A stretch of 64,000 bases of DNA from Rhodospirillales bacterium (GCA_028818855.1 JAPPMY010000149.1:1-64000); one strand, 5' to 3'. Shown: positions 26,612 through 35,418, numbered from the stretch's first letter. The notes: generated by a model from the letters alone, not told the origin. Translations and numbers: made by a program.

Positions 26612-27010
26612 TACGTGCCGAGACGGACACCCTGACCTCTTCCGATCCGGTGCGGCATCGGCTGAACGGATTCCGGGGAGCCGGCGACTTCAGGGATGAT
26701 GTTCTGATCGCCCGACCCGATGACCGGGTCCGCACCCTTGCGCTCACCACGCCTGGATTGTAGATCACCAAGGCATCGAGAAGTCGAACAAATGCTTCAT
26801 CAAAGTTGAGAACCGCGGAGCAGCTTTACGGATTGGAAGCGCCTCCAGGGGTCAACTTGAGGGAACGATGTGCTTGTCCGGGTCCGACCAAGGATATCGC
26901 GCGAAACTGGCAGCTTTGGATGGGGCGACCGCAGGACGCTCGTCCGGTACTGAGCAGAAAGTGGCGGATTCCAAGGCTTTCGCGGCGCGCCGACCACGCC
27001 TGACGAAGCC
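26612..27010. other. Non-coding gap of about 400 bp at the left edge of the candidate island
   Basis: No gene could be supported. GC falls and codon bias disappears from about 26740 on. A minus-strand open stretch here (FDEAFVRLLDAL, part of track ORF 26391-26771) runs into the holA shadow and matches no family I recognise. It may be the remnant of a displaced or decayed gene. The promoter of the methyltransferase at 27011 should lie here, but no clear -35/-10 pair was found. Confidence 0.5.
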
Positions 27011-28051
27011 ATGAACTCGGGAAGCCTGAACCTCTCCCGGTCCATGCGGAGGGCCTACCGGGACTGGAACGTCAACAGCCGCGTGGCGCGCCTGAACAAT
27101 TGGGTGGACAGGAGTCGAGAGGGCCAACCCGGCAGCCGTTCGTATGACCACACCGAGACGGTGAACGATTACTATGATTTGTGTAACGAACTCATGCAAT
27201 TCGGGTGGAACGAGTCCCTGCATTTTGCGCCATTGACGCCGGAAGAGACGCTCGAAGAGGCGATCGTCAGGCACCAGCGCCTGATGATCGAACGGTTGAG
27301 ACTGCAAGAGGGGATGAGGATCGTTGACATCGGCTGTGGCGTGGGCGGTCCCATGCGACGGGTCGCCAGAGAGTCCGGCGCGAACGTTGTCTGCCTCAAC
27401 AACAACAGACAGCAGCTCGACGAGGCCAGGCGGAGGAATCTCGAGGCGGGGCTCGACCACAAGGCGGAGTACATTCGATGCAGCTTCATGGATATGAGCG
27501 CCATCGAAGCCGACTCGTTCGATGCGGGTTATGCGATCGAGTCCACCTGCCACGCGCCTGACAAGGAACGCGCCTTTGCAGAGATCTTTCGCGTGCTGAA
27601 GCCGGGAGCGCTGTTCTGGGGCCAGGAGATGTGCATGACGGAAACGTTCGACCCGGACGACAGCCGTCACCGCGCAATCAAGGACGCGTTGATGCTGGGA
27701 ATAGCGCTGAACGACATCGCAACGTTCTCGGAGGTGAATCGGGCGCTCGAGTCCGTCGGATTCGACGTCATCGAAGCGATGAACAGGGACGTCAAGGACG
27801 GTCCGAGTACGCCTTGGTACCAGCCCATGGAAGGACAGAGCGGCACGTTGCGCAATGCGTTTCGCAGGACACCATTGGGTCGCAAGGCGATAATGGCAGG
27901 CCTGCGCCTGGCCGAGACTGTCAAACTCTTTCCCCAGGGTTCGGCAGCCGTTGTCCGCTTCATGGATAGAACGGCCGAGGCATATGTCGCGGGGGGAAAG
28001 ACGGGAATATTTTCACCGCTTTACTGCTTCCTGGCCCGCAAGCCCGGTTGA
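27011..28051 (+). CDS. Sterol C-24 methyltransferase-like (Erg6/SMT family) SAM methyltransferase
   Basis: This 346-residue class I methyltransferase is similar along its length to eukaryotic sterol 24-C-methyltransferase. The aromatic region reads LMQFGWNESLHFAP (compare EYGWGxSFHF in Erg6). Motif I is DIGCGVGGP (residues 106-114). NNN is followed by YAIESTCHAP (174-183), EIFRVLKPG, PWYQPM, and an SMT C-terminal region ending GGKTGIFSPLYCFLARKPG. These last motifs separate SMTs from generic methyltransferases. SMTs add a methyl to the C-24 double bond of a sterol side chain; here the acceptor could be a sterol or another isoprenoid olefin. It starts at ATG 27011 without a strong ribosome site. 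No sterol cyclase is in the window. Confidence 0.85.
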   Translation: MNSGSLNLSRSMRRAYRDWNVNSRVARLNNWVDRSREGQPGSRSYDHTETVNDYYDLCNELMQFGWNESLHFAPLTPEETLEEAIVRHQRLMIERLRLQEGMRIVDIGCGVGGPMRRVARESGANVVCLNNNRQQLDEARRRNLEAGLDHKAEYIRCSFMDMSAIEADSFDAGYAIESTCHAPDKERAFAEIFRVLKPGALFWGQEMCMTETFDPDDSRHRAIKDALMLGIALNDIATFSEVNRALESVGFDVIEAMNRDVKDGPSTPWYQPMEGQSGTLRNAFRRTPLGRKAIMAGLRLAETVKLFPQGSAAVVRFMDRTAEAYVAGGKTGIFSPLYCFLARKPG

Positions 28052-28767
28052 GCCGGGGAACTGCACGGTCAATCCGAATATCGGGTGCGGAAAAGAGACC
28101 CCACTGTGCAGCGCGTTGTTTATGAACGCGTATATGAAACTTGCTTGAACTTGTTTGTCGTTGCGAGAGGGTCCTTGGCCGCAACGCACAGTGGCCGACA
28201 AGCGGCGTGAGCCGGATTGCGTCCCGGGCACACACGCATATCGGGACGACAGGCGCTTCGTCGGCTCGGGCAGCGAGGCCGAATTCACGATCGCGCCGGG
28301 GAGTCGGCGCCCTGGTCTTGGCCAAGGGGGGAGCCCATCGCCCGGAGGCATGAGAATGTCGGTCGCACCAAGCGCCGGAGTCGTGATTGCCGACGTCACG
28401 TGCCGATGGCTCGCTCGAGCACGCCGATCTCGGCCGACACCGCCTTGTTGCCCAGCCCGTGGGCGAAGCGTAGACTCATGCTGCAGAGATCGGACTTGGA
28501 GCGCGCCGCACGGTGAGGATCGACCAGACCCTCCGTAAACGACCGTTGCTAATCCCCTGAAACCACGGTTGCCAGCGGACAGCCAGTACCGCGTGCCGTC
28601 GAAAAGTCCTTCAAAGTCCGACTCGGAGGACTACATTACAATGAACCTTGCTTCAGCGACGGATAACGGCTTGCCGCGCGTGTCTGCCCGTCGGCAAACC
28701 CTCATTCGACGCCGATGCCGCAGGATGACCGTTCGGACGTGCCGGGTGACCTGGGCGCAAGGAGGCC
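28052..28767. other. Non-coding 716-bp gap between methyltransferase and fusion gene
   Basis: The gap carries no supportable intact gene. Its middle third contains minus-strand sequence resembling the N-terminal part of an IS630-family transposase (separate entry). The rest is of mixed composition, with AT-rich patches near 28100-28160 and 28620-28650. The promoter of the GPP34-P450 gene is probably in the last 150 bp. Confidence 0.5.
28280..28545 (-). pseudogene. Probable decayed IS630-family transposase fragment
   Basis: Reading the minus strand, SKSDLCSMSLRFAHGLGNKAVSAEIGV resembles the N-terminal HTH of IS630 transposases (pattern ADGLSNKxVAxxLGV). It is followed by AIGT-stop-RRQ where the family has VGKWRRR, as if a Trp codon had become TGA at 28396-28398. 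In another frame DGLPPWPRPGRR resembles the next family motif (GLxDxPRPGxPR), implying a frameshift. No catalytic DDE region or terminal repeats were found. The resemblance is by eye and short. Confidence 0.38.
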
Positions 28768-30777
28768 ATGGTTGACATGACTGTGACGGCCGCGCAGCTG
28801 TCGTTGCCCGAAGAGCTTGTCCTCATGCTCCTCAACGAGGAAACCGGGTACTTTCATCAGGTCCAGGGCTGGGAGCTGAACTGCGCCTTCGTCGGCGCAG
28901 TGCTTGCGGAGCTCTCTCTCCTCGAGCGCATCGACACGGACATGGACTCGCTGCTCGTTGTGGACCGGACGGAAACGGGCAACCCCATTCTCGATCCCAT
29001 CTTGACGCAAATCGCGGACGAACCGGAGCAGCGAAACGCGCAATTCTGGATTGAACGGCTCGCCGGACAGGCGGAGTCCGTCATCGATTCGACTCTGGAT
29101 CACCTGGTCCATCTGAAAATCCTGAGGCACCACGACGGTGACTTCTGGACGCTGGCTCCTGTTCAATACGACGGCTCCACGGAGGAGACTCCGCATGAGT
29201 TCATCAAAGCACGTATCAGCAAGTTCATCTATTCCAGCGTAATTCCTGATCCGCGGGACATGATCATCATTTGCCTCGTCAACACGTGCGACGTCTGGCG
29301 CTTCATATTCGAGCTGGATGACGAGGCCGAAGAACGCATCAAGTTTATCTGCAAAATGGACTTGATAGGACGTTCGATAGCTGCAGCGGTCGAGCACACC
29401 GTCGCCAGCCCATTGCTTCGGCGATCCTCCTTGAACAAACAGATACCGACGGTCTCGCTAGGTCGGCTGCTGCTCAATCCACACTTGCGCAAGGGCAACA
29501 TTCCGGCGGTCTTTGCGGACCTGGCAAAGCAATATGGTCCGGTGTTCCAGATCTGCCCGCCGTTCAAGAGACCCATGATCTTCCTCGCCAGCTCACAGAC
29601 GAACCACTGGGTGCAGAGGCACGGGCGGCTGCACCTGAGAGCCAGTGACTATTTTTCCGGCTTCGAAAAAATCTATGGTGCCCATGGCGTACTGCCTTCC
29701 CTGGACGGCGGCGACCATTTCCGGCTACGGAAGGCCATGTCTCCAGCGTTTTCTCGCGACAGGCTGGAAGGGCAGATGGACCAAGTCTACCACCAGGTCC
29801 GAAAGAATCTGTCGAGTTGGAAGGTTGAGGATTCCTATTCTGCAAGGCGATTGTGCCGGCTCATGGTCAATGCGCAACTTTCGTCGCTGTTCTTGGGCGT
29901 TGATTCGCAAGATATCATAGACGATCTCATCGCCTTCAAGGAACGAGCGCTCATCACGCACATTATGGAGGCCCTGCCCAAGTTCATGCTGAATACCCCG
30001 GGCATGAAGCGGCGGTCAAAAGTCGTCGATACATTGTTGCAACGGGTGCAGAGTTCCCACACGCCTGCCCAGCGGGCCGGTTGCCCGCGGGACCTGGCCG
30101 ATGACTGGTTGAGCCTGCACGCAAGCGATCCACAGTTGGTGCCGGAGGCGAACCTGCGTTTTGCTCTGTCTGCGGCGCTGGTGGCCAGTGTATACCTCGG
30201 CGATGCGCTGAACTTCGCGATTTACGCCATGGCCTCGCAGCCCTCGCTCTACGAGAAACTTAGGAGTGAGGCCGATGCCCTCTTCGACAACGGCGATCCC
30301 CTTGGTGCCGACTTCACCCCGGACGCGATCGACGTCACGCATCGCTTCCTGATGGAGTGCCTGCGCCTGTACCCGATCGTCCCGATGTCCATGCGGGACG
30401 TGATGAACACGTGCGTGGTCGAGGGCCACGAACTGCCGGTCGGGTCGCGGCTCCACATTGCCCAGACGGCCGCGCATTACATGGAGGAAGACTTCCCCGA
30501 TCCCTACACGTTCGATATCGACCGCTATCTGCCTCCCCGTAACGAGCACCGCAGTCATGGCTACGCGCCGTACGGGTTGGGCACGCACAGGTGCCTCGGT
30601 TCCAACTGGTTGAATCTGCAGTTGGCCGTCAACATACTGATGATCGCGCACCACTTCACGATCGAGGTGCATCCCACCAATTATAAGTTACGGTTCAGCC
30701 CGCTTCCGTCGATGAAGCCGAGCAAGAAGCTGAAGTACCGCATCGCCGAGCAGAGACACGAACTGCCCGTCCACTAG
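28768..30777 (+). CDS. GPP34 (GOLPH3-like) domain fused to cytochrome P450
   Basis: This 669-residue two-domain protein is a single uninterrupted frame. Residues about 8-215 match the GPP34/GOLPH3 fold: LSLPEELVLMLLNEETGYF, an ALxxELxLLxRI-like helix, PILDPILTQI, FWIERLAG and a C-terminal VNTCDVWRFIF helix. Residues about 225-665 are a cytochrome P450 with ExxR at Glu530-Arg533 (MECLRLYP) and heme loop YAPYGLGTHRCLG with ligand Cys609. The I-helix (about residues 468-482) reads SAALVASVYLGDALN and lacks the acid-Thr pair. GOLPH3 proteins bind phosphoinositides and membranes in eukaryotes, so the N-domain may tether the P450 to membrane. No electron donor is adjacent. ATG 28777 is an alternative start, 11 nt after GGAGG. 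Confidence 0.85.
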   Translation: MVDMTVTAAQLSLPEELVLMLLNEETGYFHQVQGWELNCAFVGAVLAELSLLERIDTDMDSLLVVDRTETGNPILDPILTQIADEPEQRNAQFWIERLAGQAESVIDSTLDHLVHLKILRHHDGDFWTLAPVQYDGSTEETPHEFIKARISKFIYSSVIPDPRDMIIICLVNTCDVWRFIFELDDEAEERIKFICKMDLIGRSIAAAVEHTVASPLLRRSSLNKQIPTVSLGRLLLNPHLRKGNIPAVFADLAKQYGPVFQICPPFKRPMIFLASSQTNHWVQRHGRLHLRASDYFSGFEKIYGAHGVLPSLDGGDHFRLRKAMSPAFSRDRLEGQMDQVYHQVRKNLSSWKVEDSYSARRLCRLMVNAQLSSLFLGVDSQDIIDDLIAFKERALITHIMEALPKFMLNTPGMKRRSKVVDTLLQRVQSSHTPAQRAGCPRDLADDWLSLHASDPQLVPEANLRFALSAALVASVYLGDALNFAIYAMASQPSLYEKLRSEADALFDNGDPLGADFTPDAIDVTHRFLMECLRLYPIVPMSMRDVMNTCVVEGHELPVGSRLHIAQTAAHYMEEDFPDPYTFDIDRYLPPRNEHRSHGYAPYGLGTHRCLGSNWLNLQLAVNILMIAHHFTIEVHPTNYKLRFSPLPSMKPSKKLKYRIAEQRHELPVH

Positions 30778-30892
30778 GCTAGGGGCTCCTGATCCGCGTC
30801 GCGGTATCGTGGAGAGTATCGTCGCTCTCTGGCCGGGCTGCCCCAGGCACGTGGCCGGGCCGCCCGATCGCAGGAAGCCCCAGGCGCTGCCG

Positions 30893-31708
30893 CTATCGCG
30901 TGCGTTTCAGCGCCGTCTTGGTGAAGTCGCCCTCGTCGAGGTCGGTTCCGAACTCGTAGTCCGTCCAGTTCAGCACGGTGCTCTTTCCCGTGAGATGGTT
31001 CGTCATCTCCACCGTGCCTGCCCGCCAGAAGCGGTCGAGATATTGCGCGAACTCGTCGACCACCATCGTCTTGAGATGCTCGTCCCTGCGGTCGAAGTAC
31101 TGGACCTGAATGGTGCGAAGCTCCTCCTGGTCGAGCCAGACCAGCTGTCGCGAGTACCCTGAATCCTCGCTGAGGGGCACGCGTTCCAGAACCGTGCACT
31201 GGAAATCGCCGCAGGCCTCGTCGCGCAGGTAGCGGTGCGTGTATTTCTCGACTTCGACGGCGCTCAGGTCCTCGTACGAGAACTCGCTGCCCATGAAGGA
31301 CCCGGACTGCTTCGACGAGCTGATGCGCTTGACCCGCTTCAGGGCGGGCAGGTAGAGCCACTGGTCGTCCGGCTCGTTCTTGTGGGCGTGGACGAGAAAG
31401 GCGGTGCCCTTGACGTCGCGCGGGCGGTCGAACACGAACATGGTGCGATCGCCGTCTCCCTCGACTTCGATGACCTTGAGGCGGACTTCGCGCGTGCTCT
31501 CCTGCCCCCGCTTGTTGCGCAGGGTCATCTTGAGGTTTGCGGTGAGGTTGCCGTAGCCCTTCTGGCGTTCGCGGGCGTCCGTCGCGATCCTGAGCCCGGC
31601 CTCCTCGGCGCTCTCCGCGAGGACGGCCGACGGCCCGCCGGCCCAGACGAGAGCGGCAAGAACGATCGCGGACACTGCAAGCATTGGGTGGGGGAGAGCG
31701 ACGCGCAT
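30893..31708 (-). CDS. LolA-like outer membrane lipoprotein-sorting family protein
   Basis: This 271-residue exported protein has a signal peptide ending near VLAES. Its LolA-like half-barrel fold is recognised from NLTANLKMTLRNKRGQESTREVRLKV, KGTAFLVHAHKNEPDDQWLYLPALKRVKRI and SSSKQSGSFMGSEFSYEDLS. This family occurs beside RND/MMPL permeases and carries a hydrophobic cargo rather than acting as housekeeping LolA. It is the third gene of the minus-strand set (permease, barrel, carrier). A role in moving a lipid through the periplasm is inferred from fold and context. Confidence 0.88.
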   Translation of the reverse strand: MRVALPHPMLAVSAIVLAALVWAGGPSAVLAESAEEAGLRIATDARERQKGYGNLTANLKMTLRNKRGQESTREVRLKVIEVEGDGDRTMFVFDRPRDVKGTAFLVHAHKNEPDDQWLYLPALKRVKRISSSKQSGSFMGSEFSYEDLSAVEVEKYTHRYLRDEACGDFQCTVLERVPLSEDSGYSRQLVWLDQEELRTIQVQYFDRRDEHLKTMVVDEFAQYLDRFWRAGTVEMTNHLTGKSTVLNWTDYEFGTDLDEGDFTKTALKRTR

Positions 31709-31762
31709 CAGCGTTTCCTCCTGTCGGCGGCCGATCTGCGGGCAATCATCCGCTGGCCCGCT

Positions 31763-33052
31763 TCAGAAGTTGTAGTCCAGGTTCACCCCGATGAAACTGT
31801 CGCGCCGCACATCATACATGGCATCGTCCTCATCGATCCCGACATAGGCGTAGCTCTGCACATGCAGGGACCAGCTATCCGAAAGGCGGCGCTTGAATTC
31901 GGCGTTCAGCACGCGGCTGCTGTAGTCCAGGGATTCCAGAACGCTGAGCGTGAATTCGGTGCTCTGTTCGTCGTTCAGCCCCAGACGCGCGGCAAGCAGC
32001 ACGTCGTTCTCGAACGCGTTGGTCGCCCATCGGCCGCGCCCGTCGCGGGCCCATTCGCCGATCAGGCTGAGATCGGCGTCCGAATCCCACACGGCGTAGA
32101 TTGTGTATTCGGCGCCTGCGACGAAGGCCGCGTAGTCTTCCTCTTCGTACTGCAGGAACCGGTCGAGCCGGCGGTTCTGCGCGCCGGCGCGGTGAATGGC
32201 TTCCAGCTTGAGAAGCCAAGGGCCCGTGGTGAGCTGGGTATCCAGGCCGAGCTGGGTGATCTGCTCGTAGTAGGGCGCCAGAACGAGTTCGGTGCCGGCC
32301 AGGGTCGGCAGAAGGGTGGGCTCGCGGCTCGTGCCGTCGAACACGCTGAGCCCGATGTCGACCGGCCCGAAGCTGCCGGTGTAACGGGCGGCAAGATCGA
32401 GATGCCACTCTCCCGCCGAGGACTCGTACGAGGTCAGGTCGCGGTCCACGACAGGCCCGGGACGCAGGCGGCCGTGGCGGCCCGGAAAGGTGCGCTCCCG
32501 GTGCCCGGTCAGCCCGAACAGCTCAAGCGCCCCCCAGTCCCCCGACCACGTGAGGTGGACCATCGGCTGGCCCATCTTGGTCTTCTCGTCCGGGTCTTCC
32601 ACGAGGTCCGTCTGGTTGACGATATCGACCAGGGGGCGCGATTCGACGACCCCCCAGAACACGCGATCGACGCCCAGGCGCAGCTCCCATTCGTCGTCGC
32701 CGATATCGCCGTAGAGGAGAAGGAAAGCCTCACGGAGGTCGGCGTGGGTGCGGTCCGGATCCCCGGCGTCGTATCGGAGGAAGGGCGTTATCGTGATGCT
32801 CCTGCCCTCATTGTCCTCCATGTAGACCGTCGCCTCCGCAGCGAAGCCGCTCGCGTGGGAGCGCTGGTCGGGATGCGCGGCCGTCTCGGGATAGACCCGC
32901 GTTTCGGAGGAAAGACGGCCAGTAACCTCCACGAATTCCACGAACCCGTCGTCGGCACGCGCGCCGGTCGCCATCGGTACCGAAATCAGCAGAGACAAGA
33001 GCGCCGCGAGAAGGGTGAGACGCGCCGCACCGATTTGCCCGAGGAGCTTCAC
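31763..33052 (-). CDS. Outer-membrane beta-barrel-like protein (porin/DUF1302-like)
   Basis: The reliable part is about 429 residues from a GTG at 33052. It has a signal peptide (LLAALLSLLISVPMATGARA) followed by alternating beta strands rich in aromatics and acidic turns (FVEFVEVTGRLSSETRVY, WELRLGVDRVFWGVVESRPLVDIVNQTD). It ends in a terminal aromatic, VNLDYNF, typical of outer-membrane barrels. The track ORF continues upstream to 34450 only because it shadows the permease. It lies between the RND permease (38 bp upstream) and the LolA-like gene (54 bp downstream). Barrel identity is by pattern, not a named family. Confidence 0.82.
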   Translation of the reverse strand: MKLLGQIGAARLTLLAALLSLLISVPMATGARADDGFVEFVEVTGRLSSETRVYPETAAHPDQRSHASGFAAEATVYMEDNEGRSITITPFLRYDAGDPDRTHADLREAFLLLYGDIGDDEWELRLGVDRVFWGVVESRPLVDIVNQTDLVEDPDEKTKMGQPMVHLTWSGDWGALELFGLTGHRERTFPGRHGRLRPGPVVDRDLTSYESSAGEWHLDLAARYTGSFGPVDIGLSVFDGTSREPTLLPTLAGTELVLAPYYEQITQLGLDTQLTTGPWLLKLEAIHRAGAQNRRLDRFLQYEEEDYAAFVAGAEYTIYAVWDSDADLSLIGEWARDGRGRWATNAFENDVLLAARLGLNDEQSTEFTLSVLESLDYSSRVLNAEFKRRLSDSWSLHVQSYAYVGIDEDDAMYDVRRDSFIGVNLDYNF

Positions 33053-33090
33053 GAGACCTGGCTCAGGGGAGTGGCCCGGCCCGGACGCCT

Positions 33091-35418
33091 TCAAGTCGCC
33101 TCCCCGCCCCGTCTCCTGAGCCGCTCGATACTGAACCGCTCGAGCACCATGAGCAGCGGCGGCAGGAACAGGAAATCCGCCAGCAGGGCGATGATGACCG
33201 TAATGCCCACGAGCAGCCCGAGCGCCTGGTTGGTCGCCATCCCCGACGCCCCGAACACCAGGAAGCCCAGCGCGAACACCGCGGTCGTCGCCAGCAGCGC
33301 CTTGCCCACGGTGCGGAACGCGGTCTGAACGGAGTCCGCCGCCGACTGCCCGCTCTTTCGGGCCCTGATGTACTTGGTCATGAAGTGGATCGTGTCGTCC
33401 ACGACGATGCCGAAGGCGATGGCGGTGACCACGGCCGCGGCGTTTCCGACCGCTCCCACGGCATAGCCCCACAGGCCCAGCGCCATGGCGGCCGGGATGA
33501 AGTTGGGAATCAGGCTGATGAGCCCGAGACGCAGGCTCCTGAAGATGAACACCAGCAGCAGGGAGACGATGCCCATCGCCGTGATGGTGCCGATCAGCAT
33601 GTTCTTGATGTTCTTCTGAATCGAATGGGCGCCGACGATCGAGACGCCGGCGGCCGCGGTTTCGAGACCCGGGGCATTCTGGCGCAGCCAGGCCTGCGCG
33701 CGGTCGTCGAGCGCGATCTTCTCGTTGGTGGACAGGCTCGACAGCACGACCGTCATGCGCGTGGACGAGCGTTCCACGTCGATGAGATTGTTCAGGTCGA
33801 GCCCAACCGGCAAAGAGAACTCGTAGAGCAGCAGATACTGCGCCGCCAGATCGGAGTTGTCGGGGATACTGTAGAACGCCGGATCGTCGCCGTTCAGGTT
33901 CTTGTTCAGGCGCTTCATGATGTCGGAGATGGCGAAGACGTGAGCGACCTCCGGCTGCGCCCGATACCACTCCGCGAACGCGTCCACCCGGCTCAGGTAC
34001 TCGACATCGGTGACGCCGCCCTCCTGCCCCGCGTCGAGAGAGTACTCGAAGGCTTCGACGCCGGTGAAGTTCTCGCTGATGAAATCCGTCGATTGCCGGA
34101 ACTGGTAGCTCTCGCCGAGAAGCTCGAGCCAGTTTTCCTTGAGCTCGATCCGCGCAATGCCGGCCATGAGCGCGACGGTCAGAACGCCGAAGGAGCACAG
34201 AAGGAGCATGCGGCGGGAGACGACGAACCGCCCGAGACGGTCGAAATAATCCACCTTCCCTTCGCGCGCAGGCCGGACGCGCATGGGCAGGTAGGAGAGG
34301 ACCGCCGGCAGGAACGTTACCGCGAAGAAGAACGCGAACAGCGAGCCGAAGGCCACCATGTTGCCCATGACCTGGAACGGCGGCATCTCCGAGAAGTTCA
34401 GGCTGAGGAACCCGATTGCCGTCGTGATCGACGTGAGGAAAACAGGCCATATGTTCAGCTCCAGGGAATGAATCGCCGCCTGTTTGCGGTCCATTCCCTC
34501 GCGCAAGCCCGCCAGCATCGCTTCTATGATGTGGACGGAATGCGCGACAGCGATCGCCATCAAGACGAATATGGCGGCAGCGCTCTCGCCGAACAGCGTC
34601 ATGCCGGTCCAGCCCACGAAGCCGGCCGAAGCGATGATGACACCAACGATCATCAGGACGATCGCAACGGTTCCCCAGATGGAGCGCAGCATCAGCACGG
34701 CAACCAGCAGCATGACCCCGAGCGCGATGGGTCCGAGGAGTTCGAACTCCTCGTTCATTGCGTCGCCCATGGCACGATCCAGGGGAAGCTCGCCGGTTAT
34801 GTGGTAGTCGATGGTCGAATACTTCTCCCCCGCCTCGGCTGCGGTGCCGTAGAGGTAGTCGACGACCTCCATCTTGGCCGCCTGTCGGACGTCCCGGCCC
34901 TCGGGAAGCGCGATGCTGACCACCAGCCCGGCCACGCGGCCATCCCGGGAAACGAAGCGCCCGTCAACCTCTTCCGTCGCGTGCGCGATCGTCTCGATGC
35001 GTGCGATGTCGTCGTCGGAGAGAGAGGCGGCGTCGTCGATGAGCGGCTCGACGATCAGCTCGTCCTCGAAGGCCTCGCTGTGCGAGTAATTCGCGATGGA
35101 ATCGACGCGGGTAACGTAGGGCGTCAGCCAGAGCTGCTCGGTCAACTCCTCGATGGCAATGAGCGCTTCCTGCGTGAAGATGGTGCCGCTCTGGGGTGCC
35201 ACCGCAATAAGCGCGGTGTCGGAGATCGCGTAGGTCTCTTCCAGGTGGTCGAGCGCGACAATGCGCGGATCATCCTTCTCGAAGTGATTACGAACATCGA
35301 CGTCAACAGATACCAGGTTCTGGGCGCCCGCGGCGAGGGCCAGCATGACAAGCAGAGAGAGCAAAATCGTCAGCCATCGGCGCCTCATGATGTGGGCGAT
35401 GCAGGTTTCTAAATTCAT
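33091..35418 (-). CDS. RND superfamily (MMPL/HpnN-like) lipid transporter
   Basis: This 775-residue RND permease begins at ATG 35418 (MNLETCIAHIMRRRW). Two similar halves are visible, each with one helix, a large periplasmic domain (after VDVDVRNHFEKDDPRIVALD, and after IELKENWLELLGE) and a block of five or more helices. Helix motifs include VFLMAIAVAHSVHII-like and IAFGIVVDDTIHFMTKY, the conserved acidic helix of this superfamily. Size and two-domain form resemble hopanoid/sterol-type RND exporters more than tripartite drug pumps. It is first in the minus-strand set and convergent with the P450 gene. Cargo is unknown. Confidence 0.9.
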   Translation of the reverse strand: MNLETCIAHIMRRRWLTILLSLLVMLALAAGAQNLVSVDVDVRNHFEKDDPRIVALDHLEETYAISDTALIAVAPQSGTIFTQEALIAIEELTEQLWLTPYVTRVDSIANYSHSEAFEDELIVEPLIDDAASLSDDDIARIETIAHATEEVDGRFVSRDGRVAGLVVSIALPEGRDVRQAAKMEVVDYLYGTAAEAGEKYSTIDYHITGELPLDRAMGDAMNEEFELLGPIALGVMLLVAVLMLRSIWGTVAIVLMIVGVIIASAGFVGWTGMTLFGESAAAIFVLMAIAVAHSVHIIEAMLAGLREGMDRKQAAIHSLELNIWPVFLTSITTAIGFLSLNFSEMPPFQVMGNMVAFGSLFAFFFAVTFLPAVLSYLPMRVRPAREGKVDYFDRLGRFVVSRRMLLLCSFGVLTVALMAGIARIELKENWLELLGESYQFRQSTDFISENFTGVEAFEYSLDAGQEGGVTDVEYLSRVDAFAEWYRAQPEVAHVFAISDIMKRLNKNLNGDDPAFYSIPDNSDLAAQYLLLYEFSLPVGLDLNNLIDVERSSTRMTVVLSSLSTNEKIALDDRAQAWLRQNAPGLETAAAGVSIVGAHSIQKNIKNMLIGTITAMGIVSLLLVFIFRSLRLGLISLIPNFIPAAMALGLWGYAVGAVGNAAAVVTAIAFGIVVDDTIHFMTKYIRARKSGQSAADSVQTAFRTVGKALLATTAVFALGFLVFGASGMATNQALGLLVGITVIIALLADFLFLPPLLMVLERFSIERLRRRGGEAT

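Noticed and set aside
26391-26771. 126-codon minus-strand ORF after holA, considered as a decayed gene such as a transposase or parB end
   Set aside because: No family resemblance could be defended. Most of it is holA shadow, so it is mentioned only in the gap entry.
26852-27670. 272-codon minus-strand ORF over the methyltransferase
   Set aside because: Shadow of the SMT-like gene; no recognisable domain and poor codon use.
31235-33328. 697-codon + strand ORF in the island
   Set aside because: Antisense to the LolA-like, barrel and permease genes; no motif.
31763-34450. 895-codon minus-strand ORF as one protein
   Set aside because: Only the last 429 codons have a signal peptide and barrel pattern. 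The upstream half is the shadow of the permease in another frame.
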